Numbered from the stretch's first letter, positions 1 through 7,250 are shown. The stretch: DNA of 8,718 nt from Bacillota bacterium (GCA_023422005.1 JAEZSC010000171.1:1-8718); one strand, 5' to 3'. Numbers and translations: made by a program. Notes: generated by a model from the sequence alone, not told the origin.

Positions 1-8
1 CGACCCCA

Positions 9-1223
9 ATGAGCAAACTCAAGGTAGTGCTCGCCTACTCCGGCGGGCTGGATACGTCCATCATCATTCCTTGGCTCAAGGAGCATTATGATTGCGAGGT
101 CATCGCCATGGCCGGCGACGTGGGCCAGGGTGAAGAGCTGGAGCCCTTAAACGAAAAGGCCATAAAGACCGGTGCCAGCAAGATCTATATCGAGAATTTA
201 AAGGATGAGTTCGTTCGCGACTTCATCTTCCCAACGCTGAAGGCCGGCGCGGTTTATGAGGGCAAGTATCTGCTGGGCACCAGCTTTGCCCGGCCGATCA
301 TCGCCAAGCGCCTGGTGGAGATCGCGCTGAAGGAAGGCGCCTCGGCCATCTGCCACGGCTGCACCGGCAAGGGCAATGACCAGGTGCGTTTTGAGCTGAC
401 CGTCAAGGCGCTGGCGCCCCATCTGAAGATCATCGCCCCTTGGCGGCTGTGGGACCTGAAGTCTCGCGAGGAGGAGATCGATTACGCCCTGGCCCGCGGC
501 ATTGACGTGCCGGTGACCAAGGCCCGGCCCTACAGCATGGACCGCAACCTGTGGCACTTGAGCCACGAGGGCGCCGACCTGGAGGACCCGTGGAACGAGC
601 CCAAGAAGTCGCTGCTGATGATTTGCAACAACCCCGAGGACGCGCCCGACGCGCCGGAATATGTGGAGGTCGGCTTCGAGCAGGGTATCCCGGTCAGCGT
701 GAACGGCAAAGAGCTGGCTCCCATCGAGCTGCTGACCACCCTCAATGAGATCGGCGCCAAGCACGGCGTGGGCGTCACCGACATGGTGGAGAACCGCCTG
801 GTTGGCATGAAGAGCCGCGGCGTCTATGAGAATCCCGGCGGCGCCATACTCTACGCCGCCCACAAGGAGCTGGAGAGCATCACGTTGGACCGCGACACCG
901 CTCACTACAAGGAGCTGGTGGCATCCAAGTTCGCCGAGCTCGTGTATTACGGCCAGTGGTTCACACCGCTTCGAGAGAGCCTGAGCGCCTTTGTGGACAA
1001 CACCCAGAAGATGGTGACCGGCACCTCGCGCCTGAAGCTTTATAAGGGCAACTGCACGCCCGCCGGCGTCAAGTCTCCCTATTCGCTGTACAACGAGGAG
1101 TTCGCGACCTTCGGCGAGGACGCCGTGTACAACCAGAAGGACGCCGAGGGTTTCATCAACCTGTTCGGTCTGCCGCTGACGGTGCGCGCGCTGATGCTGG
1201 AAAGCCTTAAGAAAAAGGACTGA
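9..1223 (+). CDS. argG: Argininosuccinate synthase
   Basis: This cytoplasmic enzyme joins citrulline and aspartate using ATP, giving argininosuccinate, AMP and pyrophosphate; it is the penultimate step of arginine synthesis. The 404-residue length is normal for the family. The N-terminal nucleotide-binding PP-loop is visible as AYSGGLDTS (residues 9-17). A YLLGTS segment (87-92) matches the citrulline-binding region, and GCTGKGNDQVRFE (117-129) is the second family signature. The ATG start gives the canonical short N-terminus ahead of the PP-loop; only 8 nt of upstream sequence are in the window, so its ribosome site and promoter cannot be judged. argH follows 4 nt after the stop, so the two are almost certainly co-transcribed. 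Nothing is truncated or missing. Identification is from family motifs and is secure. Confidence 0.98.
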   Translation: MSKLKVVLAYSGGLDTSIIIPWLKEHYDCEVIAMAGDVGQGEELEPLNEKAIKTGASKIYIENLKDEFVRDFIFPTLKAGAVYEGKYLLGTSFARPIIAKRLVEIALKEGASAICHGCTGKGNDQVRFELTVKALAPHLKIIAPWRLWDLKSREEEIDYALARGIDVPVTKARPYSMDRNLWHLSHEGADLEDPWNEPKKSLLMICNNPEDAPDAPEYVEVGFEQGIPVSVNGKELAPIELLTTLNEIGAKHGVGVTDMVENRLVGMKSRGVYENPGGAILYAAHKELESITLDRDTAHYKELVASKFAELVYYGQWFTPLRESLSAFVDNTQKMVTGTSRLKLYKGNCTPAGVKSPYSLYNEEFATFGEDAVYNQKDAEGFINLFGLPLTVRALMLESLKKKD

Positions 1224-1227
1224 TCGA

Positions 1228-2601
1228 ATGAAACTGTGGAGCGGCCGCTTTGAGGGCGGCACCGACGGCGCGGTGGACAGCTTCCACTCGTCGCTCCCCT
1301 TCGACTGCCGCCTGTGGCGTCAGGACATCGCAGGCTCCATGGCCCACGCCTGCATGCTGGGCCGCCAGGGTATCCTGAGCGCCGACGACGTGCAGGCCAT
1401 CGTGGCCGGGCTGCAGGGCATTGCCGACGACATCGGGGCAGGACGGGTGGCCTTCACCGAGGGTGAGGACATCCACATGTTCGTGGAGGCGCTGCTGACC
1501 GAGCGCATCGGCGAGGCCGGCAAGCGCCTGCACACCGGGCGCAGCCGCAACGACCAGGTGGCGCTGGACAGCCGCCTGTTTGTTCGCGAGGCCGCCGGGC
1601 GCGCCGTGGAGAAGCTGCGCGCGCTGGGAACCGTGCTGCTGGACATCGCCCAGGATCACGCCGGCACGATCATGCCAGGTTTCACGCACCTGCAAAAGGC
1701 CCAGCCGGTCACGCTGGGCTTCCACCTGTGCGCCTATTGGGAAATGCTGCGCCGTGACGCCAGCCGCTTTGCCGACGGGGCCCGCCGCGCCGACGCGCTG
1801 CCGCTGGGCTCCGGCGCCCTGGCTGGCACGACCTATCCGCTGGACCGCGAATCCGTGGCGGCGGAGCTGGGCTTTTCCGCCGTGACGACCAACGCCATGG
1901 ATGCCGTCAGCGACCGGGATTTCATTCTGGATTACCTGTACGCCGCATCGGTGGTTATGATGCACTTAAGCCGCCTGTGTGAGGAAGTGATCCTGTGGGC
2001 CAGCGACGAATACCGCTTCCTGACGCTGGACGATGGATTCTCCACCGGCAGCTCCATCATGCCCCAGAAGAAGAACCCCGACGTGGCCGAACTGGTGCGC
2101 GGCAAGACCGGCCGGGTTTACGGCGGCCTCATGGGTCTGCTGACGGTGATGAAGGGCCTGCCGCTGGCCTACAACAAGGACATGCAGGAGGACAAGGAGG
2201 CGCTCTTTGACGCCTGCGACACGCTGGAGGCCTGCCTGGACATCCTGACGGCCATGCTGCGCACGACGACCTTCCACCCCGCGACGATGGCCCGCTCGGC
2301 GGCCGGCGGCTTCACCAACGCCACCGACGCCGCCGATTATCTGGTGGGCCGGGGCATCCCCTTCCGCGAGGCCCATGAGATCATCGGGCACATGGTGCTG
2401 ACCTGTCTGAAACGCGGCATCGGGCTGACCGAACTGACCTTGGAGGAGCTTCAAAGCTTCTCGCCTCTGATCGGTAAGGACTTCTATACCGCACTGTCTC
2501 TGGACGCCTGCGTAAACCGCCGGTCCCTGACCGGCGGCCCCGCCGAGGCCACCGTGCGCGCGCAGATCATGAAGAACCGCGCCGATATGGAGCGGTGGTA
2601 G
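1228..2601 (+). CDS. argH: Argininosuccinate lyase
   Basis: This enzyme cleaves argininosuccinate to arginine and fumarate, the last step of arginine synthesis, and belongs to the fumarase/aspartase superfamily, whose members act as homotetramers. The 457 residues are full length. The three conserved superfamily regions are present: HTGRSRNDQ (102-110), THLQKAQP (153-160, with the conserved His164-equivalent at residue 154), and the signature loop GSSIMPQKKNPD (274-285), whose serine is the catalytic acid/base in characterised homologues. The N-terminal LWSGRFEG is typical of bacterial ArgH. A modest ribosome site, AAGGA at 1215-1219, lies inside the end of argG 8 nt before the ATG, which suggests translational coupling. 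Codon use is strongly GC-rich like argG. The gene ends 42 nt before a strong terminator. Confidence 0.98.
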   Translation: MKLWSGRFEGGTDGAVDSFHSSLPFDCRLWRQDIAGSMAHACMLGRQGILSADDVQAIVAGLQGIADDIGAGRVAFTEGEDIHMFVEALLTERIGEAGKRLHTGRSRNDQVALDSRLFVREAAGRAVEKLRALGTVLLDIAQDHAGTIMPGFTHLQKAQPVTLGFHLCAYWEMLRRDASRFADGARRADALPLGSGALAGTTYPLDRESVAAELGFSAVTTNAMDAVSDRDFILDYLYAASVVMMHLSRLCEEVILWASDEYRFLTLDDGFSTGSSIMPQKKNPDVAELVRGKTGRVYGGLMGLLTVMKGLPLAYNKDMQEDKEALFDACDTLEACLDILTAMLRTTTFHPATMARSAAGGFTNATDAADYLVGRGIPFREAHEIIGHMVLTCLKRGIGLTELTLEELQSFSPLIGKDFYTALSLDACVNRRSLTGGPAEATVRAQIMKNRADMERW

Positions 2602-2643
2602 CATTTGCTCTGAGCAACTGACTCGTAACAATAACGACCGAGC

Positions 2644-2677
2644 AAACCCTTCTGATAACACATCAGAAGGGTTTTTT
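2644..2677 (+). terminator. Intrinsic terminator of argGH
   Basis: A perfect 13-bp inverted repeat (2644-2656 with 2662-2674) surrounds a 5-nt loop, AACAC. The right arm runs into six T residues (2672-2677). It begins 42 nt after the argH stop. On the opposite strand only the TTT of the arm follows the stem, so it may act weakly on the leftward S66 gene, whose stop is at 2722, but it is oriented for argGH. Confidence 0.93.
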
Positions 2678-2721
2678 AGACATATTGTGTGTGACGTGCG
2701 TTGGCTTAAGGATGAGGCGTC

Positions 2722-3621
2722 CTAATCTACGGTAGAAGCGCCATAGCATAGGGTTTGCTGATCCGCATCCAGCGTCGCCGGAATGCCTATGGGGAGAATG
2801 CCATGACTTACCCCATGGCCAAAATCGTTGCAATAGACGACGGGCAACTGATATCTTCTTCCAAAGCGCTCCAGCCGGTTCAGCAGTTCTGGGAATGTTG
2901 TTCCGGAATAATGACCAAAGAGCAAGCCGGAGATACGGTGGATCAATTCGCTTTGCTCGATGTGCGAGATGTATGAGCTTACCGCAGCGATGTCGCTGAA
3001 CTTCTCGTGATCTTCCAGAAACAGGATGTATTGCTTGCTGGCATCAAAAGAAAAATACCGGTTGCCCTGCAGCAGGGCGAAATTCCTTGTGTATCCGCCG
3101 ATCAACACGCCTTCACAGCGGCCACCGCACAGGGTATGCCATTTCTCGCCGGTGGTAAATGTCCGCTTTGCCTGGACGAAATTGGATTCAAACTGCATGT
3201 AATCATAATGGCGCAGATCGTAGAAGGTTCCAGGGGCTTGACCATAATAGGTCACCAGGCCGGTACGGGAGTGGATTGCATTGAGTATCGTCGTACCATC
3301 GCTGTAGCTGCAATAGACCTTGGGGTTCTTCTGTATCGCTCCATAATCCAAATAGGGGAGCAGTTCGTTGCCGCCTTCTCCACCGCCAAACAGAACCATC
3401 TTAACTTGCGCATCGCACGCCATTGCATTGAAATCGTCTGCCCGTTCCTGCTCGGATGCCAGATAGCCATATGTATTCCTATACATGTTTTCGCCGCATT
3501 TGATACGGAACCCTAAGGCTTCCAGAACAGAAATGTTGCGTTCATATTTTTCGGGGGAAGCAATGTGGCTCGGACATACAATCCCGATGGTGTCTCCGCT
3601 TTCCAGCCTGTTTGCAATCAT
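2722..3621 (-). CDS. S66-family serine peptidase (LD-carboxypeptidase / MccF-like)
   Basis: The 299-residue product matches the S66 family, whose members are cytoplasmic Ser-Glu-His peptidases. LdcA removes the terminal D-alanine from muropeptide tetrapeptides during wall recycling, and MccF inactivates microcin C-type toxins. Visible landmarks are an N-terminal GDTIGIVCPS strand, the GGGEGGNELLPYLDY segment (79-93), the nucleophile region SYSDGTT (105-111, Ser107), FLEDHE (201-206, candidate Glu203) and FGHGVSHGILPIG (267-279, candidate His269). The usual GYSD glycine is serine here. A longer frame starts at a TTG at 3681, but that TTG lies in the -35 element of the proposed promoter. The ATG at 3621 is preceded by a G-rich ribosome site and directly precedes the family's first strand, so it was chosen. 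No signal peptide. GC is visibly lower than in argGH. Wall recycling versus antibiotic-peptide immunity cannot be decided from sequence; there is no toxin gene next to it. Confidence 0.9.
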   Translation of the reverse strand: MIANRLESGDTIGIVCPSHIASPEKYERNISVLEALGFRIKCGENMYRNTYGYLASEQERADDFNAMACDAQVKMVLFGGGEGGNELLPYLDYGAIQKNPKVYCSYSDGTTILNAIHSRTGLVTYYGQAPGTFYDLRHYDYMQFESNFVQAKRTFTTGEKWHTLCGGRCEGVLIGGYTRNFALLQGNRYFSFDASKQYILFLEDHEKFSDIAAVSSYISHIEQSELIHRISGLLFGHYSGTTFPELLNRLERFGRRYQLPVVYCNDFGHGVSHGILPIGIPATLDADQQTLCYGASTVD

Positions 3622-3652
3622 TCCGCTACCCCCATCTCTATTTAACGCAAAA

Positions 3653-3681
3653 ATTGTAGCACAAACCCATTTCCTGTACAA
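3653..3681 (-). promoter_or_regulatory. Putative sigma-A promoter of the S66 peptidase gene
   Basis: Reading leftward, TTGTAC (3676-3681) and TACAAT (3653-3658, 5 of 6 matches to TATAAT) are separated by exactly 17 nt, about 30 nt upstream of the ATG at 3621. The -35 is only a half match. The position supports the shorter start for the peptidase gene. Confidence 0.6.
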
Positions 3682-3732
3682 ATGTCTAACGGTTTTTGGT
3701 TGTCTGCCCGTAGATTCTTTCTGCTGAATGAT

Positions 3733-3764
3733 TTGACAAGACCGGGAACCTTGGGCACAATAAT
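3733..3764 (+). promoter_or_regulatory. Putative promoter of the lipoprotein gene pair
   Basis: A perfect TTGACA (3733-3738) is followed after 17 nt by CACAAT (3756-3761, 4 of 6), with an overlapping AATAAT at 3759-3764. A perfect AGGAGG ribosome site at 3781-3786 follows, 5 nt before the ATG at 3792. The promoter is back-to-back with that of the leftward peptidase gene, about 50 nt away. Confidence 0.6.
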
Positions 3765-3791
3765 CCCATCCAAAGAGCGAAGGAGGCAGCG

Positions 3792-4742
3792 ATGACGTTC
3801 AAGATCAAAATTGGGGTTCTGCTTCTTGGCATTCTTTTGGTCCTGACCGCCTGCGCGCCCTCCGGCAGGCAGCCCACGGCCAGCCCGCCGCCCGCTGGAC
3901 AGAGCGGCTCCCAATCCGCGGCTCCCGGCGGCGACGGCGTCACCGGCCCTCCGGCGGACTCGGAAAAGCTCATCGTGCGCTTCTTTGCCGTGGGCAAGGC
4001 TGACAGCATACTGGTGCAGCAGGGCGACGCCGCCATGCTCATCGACGGCGGCACAGAGGACCAGGGCCTGGACATCGCCGGCTATCTGAACGAGGCCGGC
4101 GTGCACGGTCTGGACTGGACCGTCGTGACCCATTCGGATTCCGACCATGTGGGCGGTGTGGAGCAGATTCTGCGTCTATTCAAAACATCATCCTTCATGA
4201 TGCCCATCATAGACGATTCCGACAAGGATTATCAACGGCTCATAAAGGCTGTGAATGCCAAGGGCCTGGAGATCGTCAAGCCCCAGCCCGGTAGCACCTT
4301 TCAGCTGGGGAAGGCCCAGGTCACGGTGCTGGCTCCCAACCGGGGCGAGTATGACAGCCCGGACAACTTTTCCGTGGTGCTGCGTGTGGTGTTCGGCGAG
4401 ACATCTTTCCTGTTCACCGGCGATGCCATGGAGCAATCGGAAACGGAGATGCTGACCCGGGGATATGAGCTTTCCTCTACGGTGTTAAAAGTCGGGCACC
4501 ATGGTCAGAACGACGCCAGCTCCACCGCCTTTTTGAACGCCGTCAAGCCCAAGGCTGCTGTCGTCAGCGACGCGGCGGAAGACGGCGCGGCCAAGAAGGT
4601 GCTGCAGCGGCTGGCGGACGTGGGCGCCGACGTCTACCGCACCGGCCAGGCGGGCACCATCGTGGCCACATCCGACGGCCAGACGGTGACGTTCAACGTC
4701 GTGCCCTCGCCACCGGAGAAGAAGAAGGACAAGAAGAAGTAG
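3792..4742 (+). CDS. ComEC-like metallo-beta-lactamase-fold lipoprotein
   Basis: The 316-residue product begins with a lipoprotein signal peptide (hydrophobic residues 8-20, lipobox LTAC with Cys21) and a Pro/Ser/Gly-rich linker to about residue 57, so the domain should be tethered outside the membrane. Residues 58-300 resemble the C-terminal hydrolase domain of the competence protein ComEC. FFAVGKADSILVQ resembles the family's FxDVGQGDS strand. THSDSDHVGG (113-122) is the HxDxDH metal site, and NFSVVLRV (192-199), FTGD (208-211) and LKVGHHG (232-238) supply the remaining ligands. The C-terminus is lysine-rich (KKKDKKK). There is no ComEC membrane channel, so this is a stand-alone hydrolase; in ComEC this domain is proposed to be a nuclease, but the substrate here is unknown. 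The next gene starts 17 nt downstream, pointing to an operon. Fold and location are confident; function is inference. Confidence 0.88.
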   Translation: MTFKIKIGVLLLGILLVLTACAPSGRQPTASPPPAGQSGSQSAAPGGDGVTGPPADSEKLIVRFFAVGKADSILVQQGDAAMLIDGGTEDQGLDIAGYLNEAGVHGLDWTVVTHSDSDHVGGVEQILRLFKTSSFMMPIIDDSDKDYQRLIKAVNAKGLEIVKPQPGSTFQLGKAQVTVLAPNRGEYDSPDNFSVVLRVVFGETSFLFTGDAMEQSETEMLTRGYELSSTVLKVGHHGQNDASSTAFLNAVKPKAAVVSDAAEDGAAKKVLQRLADVGADVYRTGQAGTIVATSDGQTVTFNVVPSPPEKKKDKKK

Positions 4743-4759
4743 CATATAGGAAGGGGCGG

Positions 4760-6418
4760 ATGGATCCCATGAAACGCGGTTTTCCGGTTTGCCTGTTGAT
4801 CCTTTGCCTTCTATTCTCCGGCTGCACAGTGGTGCGGTCATTTTCTGTAGAGGGCAATGAACATACCAGCGCTGCCGCTGCCGAATCGCCTTCTCCAGAC
4901 GACGAAGTGTATCAGCCTCATCGGATGGATGTCACTGTGGAGGCTCTGGGCATCACGCTCAAGCCAGCGAGCAATACCATCAACGGGATGACACTGGAGC
5001 CCAGTGGTGATGAACTGTTCATGGATGGCGAAGGATGGTTACCAGGCGACGGCTCCCTATACTCCTCCGTTTCGGAGGCAGTGGAGCGTATGGCCGCCGA
5101 GGAGGAACCGCTGCGCCACGACGGCGCTCTACAGGTACTAGCCAATGGGAACCCGGTAGCGGAGTTCAGCTATACAATACACGATGGCGAGACGTACCGA
5201 AAAATTAGCGGTGAAACAGCGTTGCAGGGGCACGATGGCGTTCTGACTCTGCCCAAGGAAAGTGGCCGATTTTACGTAAGCATTTTGATCACATGGGATG
5301 CACCCGAAAGTTTTCCCGACAAGCAGCGGGCATATGAAACCTGGCAGTATGTGTTCACAGTGCAATATGCACCGGCACTGGCCACGCCTATTGGCGAGAC
5401 CATGACAACTGTTCCTGCAGCTTCGCCTTCCGTCGAGGATGCGATCTATCATCCCCATCCGCAGGATGTCACGGTGGAAGCGTTGGGCGTCACCGTGCGG
5501 CCCGAGAGCCAAACCATTCATGAGATGGTTCTATCTTTCGATGGCATAGGGGTATGCGCCGATTGCGAAGGTTGGTTGCCCGGCGATGGCGCTATGCTAT
5601 ACGACACGGAGCTAAAGAAAGCCAAAACCATAGCCGAAAAGCAGAAACCCCTGCTCTATAACGGGGAGCTGCATGTGTTGGCAGACGGCGCTCCGCTGGC
5701 TGAGTTTTCATATATGTTATACGATTGCGAGACATTTCAAAGGGTCAGTGACGATCCCGATATGAAGGGCGTGAACGGCGTAGCACTTTTGCCAAAGGAA
5801 GAAGGCGTGTTCCTTGTGAACCTGGTGGTCACATGGGCTGCCGCGCAACCCTATCCCGGTGTGGAACACAATGCCTACGAAAGCCGTCAATATGTGTTCC
5901 CCGTGCAATTTGCGTCAGTAGACAATGTGGCCTATCAACCCCGCCCGCAGGTTGTCACCGTGGAGGCGCAGGGTGTCACGCTAAAGCCTGCGTGTAAGCC
6001 CATCAACGCCATGACGCTTGGGCCCGACGGCGGAGGCCTGCAGATGGATGCAGTAGGTTGGCTGCCCGGCGATGGCGCTACGATATATGACGGTGAATTG
6101 AAAGAGGTGCGGCGCATGGCCGCCGAGGAAGAACCGCTGCGCCACGACGGAGAACTGCGGGTGTTGGCCGACGGCGAACCGGTCGCGGACTTCAGCTACA
6201 CGATACACGATGGCAAGACGTTCCAGAAGATCAGCGGCGAAGGGCCAGAGGCTGGCAAGGATGGCATATTGAGCCTGCCGGCTGAAGACGGAGTGTTTTT
6301 CGTCAACATACTGATCACATGGGTTGCGGCTGAGGTGTTCACCGGCGCGTCTGATAAGGCCTGTGAAACTTTGCAGTATGCGTTCCCCGTGCAGTATTCT
6401 CAGATCGACGGCAAGTGA
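4760..6418 (+). CDS. Lipoprotein with three tandem ~155-residue repeats, function unknown
   Basis: I do not recognise a named family. The 552-residue product has a lipoprotein signal (hydrophobic residues 9-19, LLFSGC with Cys22) and a short Ser/Ala/Pro linker. Three repeats follow: about residues 50-203, 229-384 and 391-546. Each begins YxPxxxxVTVEAxGxTxxP and then has GWLPGDG, a charged stretch ending xDGELxVLADG, an FSYxxxD segment, LPxExGxFxVxxxxTW, and a closing QYxFxVQ(Y/F). The alternating pattern suggests beta-sandwich (Ig-like) domains, but this is inference. The middle repeat alone has a CxxC (Cys266, Cys269). The start could be the ATG at 4760 or the one at 4769; AGGAAGGGG at 4748-4756 sits slightly too close to the first and slightly far from the second. 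It follows the metallo-hydrolase lipoprotein by 17 nt and is probably its surface partner. It ends 4 nt from the convergent TetR gene. Confidence 0.85.
   Translation: MDPMKRGFPVCLLILCLLFSGCTVVRSFSVEGNEHTSAAAAESPSPDDEVYQPHRMDVTVEALGITLKPASNTINGMTLEPSGDELFMDGEGWLPGDGSLYSSVSEAVERMAAEEEPLRHDGALQVLANGNPVAEFSYTIHDGETYRKISGETALQGHDGVLTLPKESGRFYVSILITWDAPESFPDKQRAYETWQYVFTVQYAPALATPIGETMTTVPAASPSVEDAIYHPHPQDVTVEALGVTVRPESQTIHEMVLSFDGIGVCADCEGWLPGDGAMLYDTELKKAKTIAEKQKPLLYNGELHVLADGAPLAEFSYMLYDCETFQRVSDDPDMKGVNGVALLPKEEGVFLVNLVVTWAAAQPYPGVEHNAYESRQYVFPVQFASVDNVAYQPRPQVVTVEAQGVTLKPACKPINAMTLGPDGGGLQMDAVGWLPGDGATIYDGELKEVRRMAAEEEPLRHDGELRVLADGEPVADFSYTIHDGKTFQKISGEGPEAGKDGILSLPAEDGVFFVNILITWVAAEVFTGASDKACETLQYAFPVQYSQIDGK
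4907..5368 (+). repeat. Coding repeat 1 of 3
   Basis: First of three homologous blocks in the lipoprotein gene, residues about 50-203. A 35-nt patch (5090-5124) matches repeat 3 (6116-6150) at all but one base. It has no cysteine. Confidence 0.85.
5444..5911 (+). repeat. Coding repeat 2 of 3
   Basis: Second block, residues about 229-384, separated from repeat 1 by a Thr/Pro/Ala linker. It is the most divergent in the middle portion (AEKQKPLLYNG replaces AAEEEPLRHDG) and carries Cys266, Cys269 and Cys323. A 25-nt patch (5570-5594) matches repeat 3 (6056-6080) at all but one base. Confidence 0.85.
5930..6397 (+). repeat. Coding repeat 3 of 3
   Basis: Third block, residues about 391-546, joined to repeat 2 with almost no linker. 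At the DNA level it looks mosaic: its GWLPGDGA-coding stretch resembles repeat 2 and its AAEEEPLRHDG-coding stretch resembles repeat 1. Confidence 0.85.
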
Positions 6419-6422
6419 CCGA

Positions 6423-7064
6423 TTATAGATGCCGCCGGATGACCTTGTCCTTGAAATCCAGGCTGCCGTCGGGCAGGCCCAGCAGGCGCTCCATGAATTC
6501 AGCCAGCGCCTCCAGTGTGGCATCAGCGGCCATGGGGCTCTCGCGCATCCACTGCCGTCGCCCGGCCATGAAGCCCGTTACGCCCAGCAGAGCGATCTCC
6601 GATAGCTCCGGAGGGAATCGCAAAGCCTTGAATTCTCCGCTGGTCACGCCGGCATCCAGCAGCTCCCGCAGCACAGGGCCCAGCAGGCGCAGGCGCACCT
6701 GCTCCAGCTTTGCGTGCACGGCCGGGTCGCTCAGGAAGGTGCTGTAGGGGGAGTTGGCCTCCATGCTGCCCCGGGGTGAAAACAGCATGCGGAACAGCGC
6801 TTCCAACCGCTGCACCACCGTTTGTTCCCCATCTGCCACCAGCCGCCGGGCGCGGTCCACCGCCTCCTGCAGGATGCGCTCCAGCACGGCGTCCAGCGCG
6901 TCCTCTTTGGTCGGGAAGTAATAATAAAATGTGCCCTGGGCCACGTTCACGCGGCGAACGATGTCGCTGATCATCGTGGTTGTATAGCCCTTTTCCATAA
7001 ACAGCGCCAGCGACGCCTCAACAAATTCGGCGCGGCGGGTTTCCTTGTCCTTGGTGATTCTCAT
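6423..7064 (-). CDS. TetR/AcrR-family transcriptional regulator
   Basis: The 213-residue product has the TetR N-terminal DNA-binding domain: helix 1 at about residues 10-25, then the helix-turn-helix at about 31-52 with the hallmark MISDIVRRVNVAQGTFYYYF followed by PTKEDAL. The C-terminal part (about 65-205) is helical, leucine- and arginine-rich, and is the expected ligand-binding and dimerisation domain; I could not assign a ligand. A GGAGGA ribosome site (7071-7076) lies 6 nt upstream of the ATG and supports this start. The gene is convergent with the repeat-lipoprotein gene with only 4 nt between stops, and no gene is divergent from it. Its targets are therefore not obvious; the leftward VOC pair upstream or its own promoter are the nearest candidates. 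Most relatives are repressors of efflux or detoxification genes. Confidence 0.93.
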   Translation of the reverse strand: MRITKDKETRRAEFVEASLALFMEKGYTTTMISDIVRRVNVAQGTFYYYFPTKEDALDAVLERILQEAVDRARRLVADGEQTVVQRLEALFRMLFSPRGSMEANSPYSTFLSDPAVHAKLEQVRLRLLGPVLRELLDAGVTSGEFKALRFPPELSEIALLGVTGFMAGRRQWMRESPMAADATLEALAEFMERLLGLPDGSLDFKDKVIRRHL

Positions 7065-7113
7065 CCTTCATCCTCCGGGTTTTGGACTCACTGAATCAAG
7101 TCAGGCATCTCTT

Positions 7114-7141
7114 ATTATACCTTTTTGCCCACGCGTTTCCA
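7114..7141 (-). promoter_or_regulatory. Putative promoter of the TetR gene
   Basis: A perfect leftward TATAAT (7114-7119) is preceded after 16 nt by TGGAAA (7136-7141, 4 of 6). It lies about 50 nt upstream of the ATG. Between the -10 and the ribosome site there is a weak dyad, GACT (7085-7088) and AGTC (7099-7102), a possible but unproven autoregulatory operator. Confidence 0.55.
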
Positions 7142-7223
7142 GACACTATCTTAGCGAATGATGAGAATAACACAAAGAACAGCGCGTTGGCAAATGATCA
7201 ACGCGTTCAGCTGTAAAGAGACA

Positions 7224-7250
7224 TCGCCCGACGACCTGTGCGTCGGGCGA
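7224..7250 (-). terminator. Hairpin, possible terminator of the VOC gene pair
   Basis: A perfect 10-bp GC-rich stem (7224-7233 with 7241-7250, arms TCGCCCGACG and complement) has a 7-nt loop. It lies 70 nt past the stop of the leftward VOC gene. Beyond the stem on that strand there is only a broken T-rich stretch (TGTCTCTTT), and no T-run on the other strand, so it is an imperfect intrinsic terminator. The rest of the 255-nt gap 7065-7319 holds the TetR promoter and no supported gene. Confidence 0.45.

Noticed and set aside
198..1262. 354-codon leftward open frame opposite argG
   Set aside because: Its sequence is a low-complexity Val/Leu/His/Gln-rich shadow of a GC-rich gene, with no recognisable motif, and argG on the other strand is unambiguous.
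1207..2661. Long leftward open frames opposite argH
   Set aside because: Shadows caused by the GC-rich codon positions of argH; no family motifs, and the frames run through the argH terminator region.
3007..3516. 169-codon rightward frame opposite the S66 peptidase gene
   Set aside because: No ribosome site or known motif, and it is fully antisense to a gene with catalytic motifs intact.
3622..3681. 20-residue N-terminal extension of the S66 peptidase from a TTG start
   Set aside because: The TTG lies in the putative -35 element, and the family N-terminal strand begins just after the ATG at 3621.
5138..5521. Leftward frames within the repeat lipoprotein gene
   Set aside because: They recur in each repeat as antisense shadows of the same coding pattern and carry no independent signals.
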